A DNA stretch of 64,000 nt. It comes from G965197715 sp965247615 (GTDB taxonomy: Bacteria > Chloroflexota > Dehalococcoidia > Lucifugimonadales > UBA1127). Shown in pieces: positions 8,717-16,010 of this stretch. The notes under the pieces are model-generated. The model did no database searches. It was given only the letters and a program-made list of their open reading frames with translations, and had not been told where the DNA came from. The translations under genes were made by a program, and so were the position numbers. Position 1 is the first letter of the stretch; each line of letters begins with the position of its first letter. Location: the NCBI GenBank assembly GCA_965247615.1, contig OZ252022.1, forward strand, positions 2,480,001-2,544,000, in the 5' to 3' direction.

Positions 8717-9067
8717 CTAGGCGGGGCCGCGGGCGCGCAGCACCGCAGCCCGCAGGAGTTGCCGCAGCGGCTCAGTCTGACTGCGTACCTGCTCTGTGGT
8801 CCTGACCTTCACGTGACGCATCGACTCTCCCGTGCCTTCCAGCAACCCTTGCGGGTCCGGCAGGTGCGCTCCCTGTTGGAAGTAGAGGTTGACGCGCCCC
8901 TGCTTGTCCATGGGGGCGAGGGCGCAGAACGTGCCGTCGCCCTCGTCGTAGCAGATGTTGTTCCACCCCTTGTACCCGTGTTCCGCGGCGCCGGGCGCCA
9001 CTTCCGCCACCAACTTCCGCAGCGACTCCACGAGCTCAAGGACGTGCGGGGGGCATCGGGCAAGCAC
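8717..9067 (-). CDS. DUF1801 (YdhG-like) domain protein
   Basis: A small, about 116-residue protein resembling the DUF1801 fold: PPHVLELVESLRKLVAEVAPGA, then YKGWNNICYDEGDGTFCALAPM, then RVNLYFQQGAHLPDPQGLLEGTG, and MRHVKVRT. This is the usual order for the family, in which a helical start is followed by a small beta sheet. The start is uncertain: a GTG at 9067 gives the family length, but I see no good ribosome site before it and the frame stays open upstream. It converges on the M16 peptidase gene with only six bases between the stops. The biochemical role of the family is not established. Confidence 0.7.
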   Translation of the reverse strand: MLARCPPHVLELVESLRKLVAEVAPGAAEHGYKGWNNICYDEGDGTFCALAPMDKQGRVNLYFQQGAHLPDPQGLLEGTGESMRHVKVRTTEQVRSQTEPLRQLLRAAVLRARGPA

Positions 9068-9344
9068 ATCGTCCAGATGGTTTTCAGACTGCTTGATTCT
9101 AACAGGCTGCTCCTTTGGAGTGAGGGTGACTCGCCGCCAGGCCGGCCGTGGTGTCTTCGCCCTTGCCGGTTGATTGCTGCGTGACCTGTGGCCGGCCTCT
9201 CACGGACGCGGTGGAGCACGGTTGGAGCAGGGTGATGCAGCTTTACGTTGGTGTCCCCAAACGAGTAGGGGCCGCCGGCTGGGCTTGCGGCAAGATCCCC
9301 TCCATCTGCCAAGACGGACGATGCAACGTGGGCCCAGAGGAGCA

Positions 9345-9623
9345 TCAGTCCGGGATGAGGCCCTCTTCGGCAAACACGGCCCGGGCATCGTTGAGGGCTA
9401 TGTCGGGTATGGGGAGAACGACGTCCGAGGGGTGCAGGTCCTCTTCTGACAGCTCTTCACCGTTGGAGCGCACAAGGTCCAGCATCTGAGTGAAGCTTTG
9501 GCGGAAACCGGCTTCGTCGTTGGCTGCTACGCAGGTAACAACCTGGTTGTCGATATCGTTGAGCTGGTCCAAGAGGGCGCTGGGCACCCGGTACTGGCCC
9601 TCGCCCATGATGCGCACAATCAT
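9345..9623 (-). CDS. PspA-associated protein PspAA
   Basis: A 92-residue protein that begins MIVRIMGEGQYRVPSALLDQ and contains LNDIDNQVV, a middle helix with GFRQSFTQMLDLVR, and ends PSDVVLPIPDIALNDAR...GLIPD. These are the features of the PspAA family, which is found beside PspA homologues. It lies 114 bases downstream of pspA on the same strand, so the pair is probably expressed together. Partner of PspA in envelope-stress response is the family expectation; the molecular action is not known to me. Confidence 0.82.
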   Translation of the reverse strand: MIVRIMGEGQYRVPSALLDQLNDIDNQVVTCVAANDEAGFRQSFTQMLDLVRSNGEELSEEDLHPSDVVLPIPDIALNDARAVFAEEGLIPD

Positions 9624-9737
9624 TGCAACCCTCCACGTGGGTGACGCCGGTGGTAAGGATAGGGAGACATGGCAATCGGTTGGCGGCGGCCGTCCTTGGC
9701 AGGCCGAGGATCAGCAGCCGGCGCAAGCCCGCCGGCG

Positions 9738-10445
9738 CTACGCCCTGGGCGGCGGGAGCTGACGCCTCAGAGAGTCCAACTCATCCTCCACGTTCTGGGC
9801 GGCGGAGAGCTGGGCGAGCTCCCTTCCGACGGGGTCGCTGAGGTTGGAGAAGTCTTCCAGAAGGCCGACGGTGGCCAACTCGTCGATGGCGGCTGAGCGG
9901 GCGCGCATCTGCTCGGTCTTATTCTGGGCGCGCTCCATGGAGGCCGTGACGTCCGCCATCTCCTCGGAGAGGCCGGATAGGGACTCGCCGATCTTGACCG
10001 AGGCCTCGGCGGCGGTGTACTGGGCCTTGATGACCTCCTTCTGGGTGCGGAAGGATGACACCTTGGCGTTGAGACGGCGCTCCGCCAGTGTGAGCCGCTC
10101 TTGCTCCTGTTCGAGGCCGGCGACCTGGACCTCCAGGTCTTGGAGTTGGGTCACGGCGGCCTGTTTGCGCTGGAGGGCCATGCGCGCGAGGTCCTCGCGG
10201 CCGAGGGCAAGGGCCTGTCTCGCCTGGTCCTCGACCTTGGGGAGTTCGCCACGCGCCCGCTCCGCCTGGTACTCCAGCCTCCGCTTGGCGGTGACAACCT
10301 CCACGAGACCCTGCTTGACCTTGCGCAGGGTCTCCAGCTGACGTTCGTAGGCGTAGTCGAGGGTCTCGGTGGGGTTTTCTGCCCGGTCAAGGATCCGGTT
10401 CATCTTGCTGCCCAAGACGGTCTTCATTCGTCCGACGAAACCCAT
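9738..10445 (-). CDS. pspA: PspA/IM30 (Vipp1) family membrane-stress protein
   Basis: A 235-residue, mostly helical ESCRT-III-like protein that binds and remodels the inner face of the cytoplasmic membrane. The N-terminal amphipathic helix MGFVGRMKTVLGSKMNRILD is followed by NPTETLDYAYERQLETLRKVKQ and a long coiled coil rich in Gln, Glu and Arg to about residue 180. The ATG at 10445 is chosen because it gives the classic start; an in-frame start at 10529 would add 28 unlike residues. PspAA follows downstream. No pspB, pspC or pspF homologue is in the window, so regulation must differ from the enterobacterial system. Confidence 0.9.
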   Translation of the reverse strand: MGFVGRMKTVLGSKMNRILDRAENPTETLDYAYERQLETLRKVKQGLVEVVTAKRRLEYQAERARGELPKVEDQARQALALGREDLARMALQRKQAAVTQLQDLEVQVAGLEQEQERLTLAERRLNAKVSSFRTQKEVIKAQYTAAEASVKIGESLSGLSEEMADVTASMERAQNKTEQMRARSAAIDELATVGLLEDFSNLSDPVGRELAQLSAAQNVEDELDSLRRQLPPPRA

Positions 10446-10595
10446 CTCTTTCTCCAGGTAGCCAGTGCGGCGTCGAGTCAATTCTAGCGGGTAGGCGGGC
10501 GGGTGTAAACGTCGGGTGGTTAGGAGCACAGGGAGGGGCTACCGAAGTGGGGGGGATTCCGGCTTTGGAGCAGCAGCGCGGTACGGGGGGCCGGC

Positions 10596-11564
10596 TCAGG
10601 GACGGGCAAGATCCGGGGCTTCGTGTCCGCTTGGAGCCGTGTCGTGGGAATCGCCGGGCAGGTCGAAGACGCGGATAGGCTGCCAGAGGCCGGTGGGTCT
10701 GTCGAAGCGGGCCATGGCAAGGAACCGGCCGTCGGCGGTGTAGATGCGGCAGAGCTCCTCATGAAGGGCGCTGCTGCGGCCTCGGGGGCCCAAGGCTATC
10801 TGGCGGCCATGCTTGACGTAGGAGGCCATGTGGTCACTGACTACGGCGGCCTTGAGGTGCCCCACGACAAAGTCCGGGGGGTAGAGGAGCTCTTTCCAGG
10901 TGTCCGCTTGGACGGCATCCGCCAAGCCCTCGGGGTCCACCGCGTCTTCGAGGAGGAAGGGGCCAGTGCGCTCGCGAACGAGGGAGGTCAAGTGGGCGCC
11001 GCAGCCGAGGACGTCGCCGAGGTCGCGGACGAGGGAGCGGATGTAGACGCCTCTGCCGCACTCGACTTCCAGGGTGGCCCTGGGCGGGTCCCAGTCCAGC
11101 AGTTCCAGGCGAGATACGTCCACCTGGCGGGGCTCGCGGTCGACCTCAACACCTGCACGGGCCATGGCGTACAGCCTCTCGCCGCCCTGTTTCAAGGCGC
11201 TGTACATGGGCGGCACCTGAAGGATGGTGCCGCGGAAGCCTTCCAGGGCCTCTTCCAGGTGCTTCCGGGTGACGTGTGAAGGATCGGCGCGGCTGGTCAC
11301 GGCGCCCATGGCGTCCAGGGTATCCGTGCTCACGCCGAGGAGCATCTCTGATCGGTAGACCTTCACGCCGTCAATGAGATAATTCATCATGGCGGTGGCC
11401 TGGCCGATGAAGATGGGGAGAACGCCGCTGGCGAGAGGGTCCAGGGTGCCGCCGTGGCCAACCTTCCGCTCCCTGGTGAGGCGCTTGACGATGCGGGCCA
11501 TCTCCATGGAGGTCTGGCCCGGGGGTTTCCTCAAGTTCAGGGCGCCGTGAATAGCCATGTGCAC
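10596..11564 (-). CDS. truB: tRNA pseudouridine(55) synthase TruB
   Basis: Converts U55 to pseudouridine in the T loop of tRNAs. The catalytic Asp42 is in GHGGTLDPLASG; other family motifs are KPPGQTSMEMARIVKR near the N-terminus, VPPMYSALKQGGERLY and GRGVYIRSLVRDLG. The C-terminal ~80 residues form the PUA-like RNA-binding part. Length is 322 residues from the GTG at 11564, which overlaps the rbfA stop (TAGTG); an ATG two codons in (11558) is equally possible. It is the last gene of the nusA-ylxR-infB-rbfA-truB operon. Confidence 0.95.
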   Translation of the reverse strand: MHMAIHGALNLRKPPGQTSMEMARIVKRLTRERKVGHGGTLDPLASGVLPIFIGQATAMMNYLIDGVKVYRSEMLLGVSTDTLDAMGAVTSRADPSHVTRKHLEEALEGFRGTILQVPPMYSALKQGGERLYAMARAGVEVDREPRQVDVSRLELLDWDPPRATLEVECGRGVYIRSLVRDLGDVLGCGAHLTSLVRERTGPFLLEDAVDPEGLADAVQADTWKELLYPPDFVVGHLKAAVVSDHMASYVKHGRQIALGPRGRSSALHEELCRIYTADGRFLAMARFDRPTGLWQPIRVFDLPGDSHDTAPSGHEAPDLARP

Positions 11565-11926
11565 TAGCTGGGGTGGGGCCCGGAGGGGTGGGTGAGGGCG
11601 TCGATGCTCTGGAGCAGGTCGCTGCCGTGCTGGATGGAGGCATCGAGGACGAAACGCAGCTCCGGTACGCGCCGGAGCTTGACACGGGGGCGCAGGGAGC
11701 GATGGAGGAAGCCGGAGGCGGAGGCGAGGGCCTGGAGGGCGACGCTCTGCTCCTCGGGCTCGGCCATGATGCTCACATAGACGCGCGCAGAGGAGAGGTC
11801 CGAGGAGGTGACGACCTCGGTGATGCTGAGGACACCGCTAAGCCTTGGGTCGTTCATCTGTCGCCAAATCAGCTCACTGATCTCCTGGCGGAGGAGCTGA
11901 TTGACGCGCTCCATGCGGACGCTCAT
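11564..11926 (-). CDS. rbfA: Ribosome-binding factor A
   Basis: Small KH-fold protein (about 120 residues) that helps mature the 30S subunit and the 5' end of 16S rRNA. The N-terminus MSVRMERVNQLLRQEISELI and the later NDPRLSGVLSITEV, then LSSARVYVSI and the PELRFVLDASIQHG segment are typical. The ATG at 11926 is chosen over an in-frame start at 11968 because it starts at the family boundary and has AAGGA upstream. It lies between infB and truB, the standard place, and its stop overlaps the truB start. Confidence 0.93.
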   Translation of the reverse strand: MSVRMERVNQLLRQEISELIWRQMNDPRLSGVLSITEVVTSSDLSSARVYVSIMAEPEEQSVALQALASASGFLHRSLRPRVKLRRVPELRFVLDASIQHGSDLLQSIDALTHPSGPHPS

Positions 11927-12032
11927 TGACCGTGTTCCTTCGAGTCGAATGGATTGGGCTGGGCACAAACCGCCGTCCTGCTGAAGGAGCGGACCGAGGC
12001 GAATCAGGGCAGTGGGCTAGACAACCCCTGGG

Positions 12033-13802
12033 CTAGCGGATCTCTACGTGGAAGGCTTCCAGGAGGTCTTCTTCCTGGAAGTCGGTAAAGCCTTCGACAC
12101 CGACACCGCACTCGAAGCCTGCGGAGACCTCGCGCACGTTGTCCTTGAATCGTCGGAGGCTGTTGAGAGAGCTGGTGTGGACGGCTCGGCGGCTGCGGAT
12201 GACGCGGACCTTGCCCCCGCGGGTGAGGACGCCATCGGCGACCTGGCAGCCGGCGATGCGGCCGCGCCGGCCCACGGAGAAGACGGTCTTCACGAGGGCG
12301 TGGCCGTCAATGACCTCGTGCTCTTCGGGCTGGAGCAGGCCCTGGAGGGCTTGCTCGATCTCATCGGTAAGGCGGTAGATGATGTCGTAGAGGCGAATCT
12401 CGACACGTTCCTGCTCGGCAAGGCCGCGGGCGCCGGGCTCGACCCTGGTGTTGAAACCGACGATGATGGCCTTGGAGGCGGTGGCCAAGAGGACATCGCT
12501 CTCGGTGACGGTGCCGGCGGCGGAGTGGATGATGCGGACCTGGGCCTTCTCCGAGGAGACCCCGTCCAGAGCGTTGCGGACTGCGTCAAGGCTGCCTTGA
12601 ACGTCGCACTTGAGGATGAGGGGGAGCTCTTGGAGCTCGCCGGACTGGATGCGCGAGTAGAGCTCACCGAGGGAGAGGGCGTGGGAAGCGGCGCGCAGGA
12701 TGTCCCGCTGGCGGCGGCGCTCCGCGACCTGCTCTCGTGCGGACTGGACGTTTGTGACAACGTCGAAGATGTCGCCGGCTTCTGGCACGCTGTCCAGCCC
12801 GAGGACCTCCACGGGGGTGGCTGGGGTAGCCTCGCGGACGCGCTTGCCGGAGGCGGAGATGAGGGCCTTGACGCGGCCCCAGGTATCACCGAGGACGAGG
12901 GAGTCGCCGATACGCAGTGTGCCCTGTTGGACAAGTACGGTGGCGGTTGGCCCTTTGCTCTTGTCGATCTGCGCCTCAACGACGACCCCCCTGGCGGCGC
13001 GGTTGGGGTTTGCCTTGAACTCCTGGACCTCGGAGAGGACGAGGAGATTCTCCAGCAGTTCGTCGATGCCGGTCTTCTTGGTAGCGGAGACGGGGACGGT
13101 GATGACGTCGCCGCCCCAGTCCTCCGGGAGGAGCCCGTGCTCGGCAAGCTGGCGCTTGACGCGATCTATGTCGGCGCTGGGGCGGTCAACCTTGTTGATG
13201 ACTGCAATGATGGGAACGCGCGCGGCCTTGGCGTGGTTGATGGCCTCAGTGGTCTGGGGCATGACGCCATCGTCGGCGGCGACGACGAGGATGGCGATGT
13301 CCGTGGCCTGGGCCCCGCGGGCGCGCATGGCGGTGAAGGCTTCGTGGCCGGGGGTGTCCAGGAAGGTGATGAGGTTGCCGTTGTACTCGGCCTGGTAAGC
13401 GCCGATGTGCTGGGTGATGCCGCCGGCCTCATGGGCGACGACGTTGGTCTGGCGGATGGCGTCCAAGAGGGTGGTCTTGCCATGGTCGACGTGGCCAAGG
13501 ATGGTCACGACAGGGGGTTTGGGGACGAGCTGGGAGGCGTCCTCCTCCGCGAATTCGGGCTTGGCGGCGCTGGAGGGCTCATCCGCGGGGGCTTCCTGGG
13601 CAACGACGGCGAAGCCGAGGTCCGTGGCGGCCATGGCGGCCGTTTCAAAGTCTATGACCTGATTGACGGTGGCCATGACGCCGTTGCGCATGAGCTGTTT
13701 GATAATGTCAATGGCCTCCACGCTGGTCATGTCCGAGAGCTGGCGGACGGTCACGGTGGAGGGGATCGATATTCTTCTGGGGGCAGAGTACTTGGTTGTC
13801 AT
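12033..13802 (-). CDS. infB: Translation initiation factor IF-2, short form
   Basis: GTPase that brings initiator tRNA to the 30S subunit and joins the subunits. The G motifs are complete: GHVDHGKT at residues 103-110, GGITQHIGAY, DTPGHEAF, NKVD and SATKKTG. At 589 residues it is a short IF-2. It keeps one IF2_N domain (about residues 15-60, with SVEAIDIIKQLMRNGVMATVNQ) but lacks the long charged N-terminal extension seen in many bacteria. Domains II, III and the initiator-tRNA-binding C2 domain (with ECGVGVEGFTDFQEEDLLE) are intact. Its start overlaps the ylxR stop by four bases. Confidence 0.97.
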   Translation of the reverse strand: MTTKYSAPRRISIPSTVTVRQLSDMTSVEAIDIIKQLMRNGVMATVNQVIDFETAAMAATDLGFAVVAQEAPADEPSSAAKPEFAEEDASQLVPKPPVVTILGHVDHGKTTLLDAIRQTNVVAHEAGGITQHIGAYQAEYNGNLITFLDTPGHEAFTAMRARGAQATDIAILVVAADDGVMPQTTEAINHAKAARVPIIAVINKVDRPSADIDRVKRQLAEHGLLPEDWGGDVITVPVSATKKTGIDELLENLLVLSEVQEFKANPNRAARGVVVEAQIDKSKGPTATVLVQQGTLRIGDSLVLGDTWGRVKALISASGKRVREATPATPVEVLGLDSVPEAGDIFDVVTNVQSAREQVAERRRQRDILRAASHALSLGELYSRIQSGELQELPLILKCDVQGSLDAVRNALDGVSSEKAQVRIIHSAAGTVTESDVLLATASKAIIVGFNTRVEPGARGLAEQERVEIRLYDIIYRLTDEIEQALQGLLQPEEHEVIDGHALVKTVFSVGRRGRIAGCQVADGVLTRGGKVRVIRSRRAVHTSSLNSLRRFKDNVREVSAGFECGVGVEGFTDFQEEDLLEAFHVEIR

Positions 13803-14104
13803 CCGAGCTGTACGCCTCCATGGGCGGCGAGTGCGGGGGAGTAGGGCTGTGCACAGGTGAGCAGGGCGTCCCGCTCCTCACGTGGGATGGAGGTGTGAAG
13901 AGCGCGCTCCAATCGCCCCTTGCCGAGGGCCTGCTCCCAGCAGGAGAGGCGCGTACAGAGGTATGCGCCCCGGCCGGCCTTTCTGCCGGTGGGGTCCACC
14001 TCCACGTTACCGGCGGGGGTCCTCACGATGCGCACAAGCTGCCGTTTGTTATCCTTGGCGCCACATCCGGCGCAGGTGCGGACCGGAACGTGCTTGCTCC
14101 ACAT
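13799..14104 (-). CDS. ylxR: YlxR family RNA-binding protein (RNase P modulator RnpM type)
   Basis: A 101-residue protein with the YlxR signature: PVRTCAGCGAKDNKRQLVRIV, then DPTGRKAGRGAYLC and a helix with CWEQALGKGRLERAL. The two-Cys CAGC motif and the GRGAYLC loop are the family markers. YlxR-type proteins bind RNA, and one member modulates RNase P. The ATG at 14104 has AGGAGG at 14109-14114; the same frame stays open far upstream but that part is antisense-like sequence opposite nusA. It sits between nusA and infB, and its stop overlaps infB by four bases. Confidence 0.93.
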   Translation of the reverse strand: MWSKHVPVRTCAGCGAKDNKRQLVRIVRTPAGNVEVDPTGRKAGRGAYLCTRLSCWEQALGKGRLERALHTSIPREERDALLTCAQPYSPALAAHGGVQLG

Positions 14105-14141
14105 CCGCCCCTCCTGAGTTGAACTGTGATGCACGGCGATC

Positions 14142-15644
14142 TCACTTGGCGGGCTCTTCGCTGGTCGCTGCGCCTGTGCGGCCGCGCTTGCCCTTGCCGC
14201 GGCGCGGGCCGTCGCGCCTTCTGCCGCGCTCGGGCATGATGTCCTCGGCGAAGCGGAGGACGGAGGGCTCCCTGGTAGTGGGGAGGGCCCAGACGTTGGT
14301 GTCGTCGAAGACGACGGGTTCCTCCGCAGGCTCTTCTTCAAGGGCAGGCTGCTCGACCTCAATCGTGGGGTCGGCCAAGAGCAGCTCCTCCTCAGGGGTG
14401 AGGGCTGGGCCTTGCAGCTCCACGGGGGCGTCGGCCTCGGCGGTGACTGGAACTGCTTCCTGGGCCTCCTCGGCCAGAAGCCGTTCTGCCTCTGCGATAG
14501 CGGGTTCGGCCTCTGGCAGTGCGGCGACGGGGGCGCCCTCTTCGACGGGCTCTTCAATGGCTACGGCGGCGGCGGCCTGCTCCCGCCTCTGGCGCTCTTC
14601 CTCTGCCGCTTCAATCTCGCTGAGGCTCTTGATGTCCAGCTTCCAGCCGGTGAGCTTGGCGGCGAGGCGGACGTTCTGGCCCTCGCGTCCTATGGCAAGG
14701 GAGAGCTGGCGATCGGTGACGACGGCGCGGGCAGCCTTGTTGACCTCGTCCAGGTCCACCTTGAGAACCTGGGCAGGGCTGAGGGAGTTGGCGATGAAGT
14801 GCTTGGGGTCGTCTTCCCACTGGACAACGTCTATGTTCTCGCCCTGAAGCTCGTTGACGATGTTCTGAATGCGGAAACCGCGGAGGCCGACGCAGGAGCC
14901 GACGGGGTCGACGCCCTCCTGGCGCGCGGAGACGGCGACCTTGCTGCGCGCGCCGGCTTCGCGGGCGATGGCCTTGATTTCGACGATCCCGTTGAAGATT
15001 TCGGGGACCTCGCGCTCGAAGAGACGGCGGATGAGGTCGCGGTGAGCGCGGGAGAGGATGACCTCTGGGCCGCGGGCGGACTGCGCGACCTCCACTTCAT
15101 AGAACTGCATGGTGAGGTTGGGGCGATAGCGCTCGGTGGGAACCTGCTCTTCCCTGGGCATGAGGGCTTCGGCGCGACCGACGCTGATGACGGCGTGTTG
15201 GGGTTCAATGCGCTCAATGCGGCCGGCGATGAGCTCGCCGACGCGGTTGGCGAACTCGGCGATGACGAGCTCGCGCTCGGCCTCGCGGAGGCGCTGGAGG
15301 ACGACCTGCTTGGCGGTCTGCGCGGCAATGCGGCCAACAGATGGGAAGTAGGCCTCGAGCTCGAGGACGTCTCCGATCTCGGCGGTGGAACTGACCTCCC
15401 GTGCGTCCTTGAGGGAGATCTCCTGCTTCGCGTCCTCGACCTCTTCGACGACGGTCTTCTGTTCGAAGACCTGGATCTCACCGTTGTTGGGGTCCAAGCG
15501 GACGGTAATGTCGTGGCCGGCGGCGAAGCTGTCTTTCTTATAGGCCGAGGCGAGGGCGGCTTCTACGGCGGAGACGACGCTCTCCTTGGGCAGACCGCGC
15601 TCAGCCGCCAGTTGGGTCACGGCCAAGAGGAAATCGCTCTTCAT
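14142..15644 (-). CDS. nusA: Transcription termination/antitermination factor NusA
   Basis: RNA polymerase-binding factor that controls pausing, termination and antitermination. The 500-residue protein has the N-terminal polymerase-binding domain (to about residue 125), the S1 domain (GELIAGRIERIEPQHAVISV region), and two KH domains (DPVGSCVGLRGFRIQNIVNE and LSLAIGREGQNVRLAAKLTGW). After about residue 350 the tail is very acidic, then strongly basic at the end (RGRRRDGPRRGKGKRGR). This acidic/basic tail is unlike the AR repeats of enterobacterial NusA. It opens the operon; rimP, which usually precedes nusA, is absent here. A promoter and a hairpin leader lie upstream. Confidence 0.96.
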   Translation of the reverse strand: MKSDFLLAVTQLAAERGLPKESVVSAVEAALASAYKKDSFAAGHDITVRLDPNNGEIQVFEQKTVVEEVEDAKQEISLKDAREVSSTAEIGDVLELEAYFPSVGRIAAQTAKQVVLQRLREAERELVIAEFANRVGELIAGRIERIEPQHAVISVGRAEALMPREEQVPTERYRPNLTMQFYEVEVAQSARGPEVILSRAHRDLIRRLFEREVPEIFNGIVEIKAIAREAGARSKVAVSARQEGVDPVGSCVGLRGFRIQNIVNELQGENIDVVQWEDDPKHFIANSLSPAQVLKVDLDEVNKAARAVVTDRQLSLAIGREGQNVRLAAKLTGWKLDIKSLSEIEAAEEERQRREQAAAAVAIEEPVEEGAPVAALPEAEPAIAEAERLLAEEAQEAVPVTAEADAPVELQGPALTPEEELLLADPTIEVEQPALEEEPAEEPVVFDDTNVWALPTTREPSVLRFAEDIMPERGRRRDGPRRGKGKRGRTGAATSEEPAK

Positions 15645-15683
15645 TTCCCTAGACCTCCCTGAGTTCCCATGCCATTTAATAAA

Positions 15684-15706
15684 GAAAGTGGGGCCAGCCC
15701 ACTTTC
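15684..15706 (-). promoter_or_regulatory. Hairpin in the nusA leader, possible attenuator
   Basis: GAAAGTGGG and CCCACTTTC form a perfect 9-bp stem (15684-15692 with 15698-15706) around a 5-base loop. On the minus strand it is followed by TTTATTAAA, giving a terminator-like shape within the leader 38 bases before the nusA start. It could attenuate the operon, perhaps in response to NusA. Confidence 0.5.
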
Positions 15707-15757
15707 AAAAGCAACCAAGTTGGGCGTGCGTGGAGGTGAAAACAGCACGCCAAGGGG

Positions 15758-15786
15758 AGTATAACATTCAGCCCCGCGGGGTGCAA
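15758..15786 (-). promoter_or_regulatory. Predicted sigma70 promoter of the nusA operon
   Basis: Read on the minus strand, TTGCAC (15786-15781), a 17-base spacer, and TATACT (15763-15758). The expected transcript start is near 15751, about 107 bases upstream of the nusA ATG. Confidence 0.65.
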
Positions 15787-16010
15787 CCGATAGGTGAGGG
15801 ATTTGGAGGGAGTTTCGGCGCCGCCGGCATAGGGGGGCGCTGGCGCTGAGCGCTTGACGGACCAATGGCAGGGGGACGGCTTTGCCGCGGCCGGGCGAGA
15901 CGCTGCGGGACCTCCCGGCCTGCGATGAAGAGAGCACGCCTTCGCGCCACAGGAATGAGCCCGGCGGCGCACCGGGGGGAAGCGGGTCTTACCTGGGAGC
16001 CAGGACGATG

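Larger units (their letters stand above)
15645..16010. other. nusA leader and promoter region
   Basis: A 366-base stretch without a gene between nusA and the end of proS. It holds the nusA promoter (15758-15786), a leader of about 107 bases and a hairpin (15684-15706). The part from about 15787 to 16010 shows no ORF that I trust. No rimP is present. Confidence 0.7.

Noticed and set aside
9148..9489. Plus-strand small frame with CxxC pairs (CCVTCGRPL) opposite the pspAA end
   Set aside because: The first half has a zinc-ribbon look, but its second half is antisense to PspAA and there is no ribosome site or known family.
12048..13844. A 598-codon frame on the plus strand opposite infB
   Set aside because: The real gene (infB) on the other strand has all G motifs. 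This frame is its antisense shadow.
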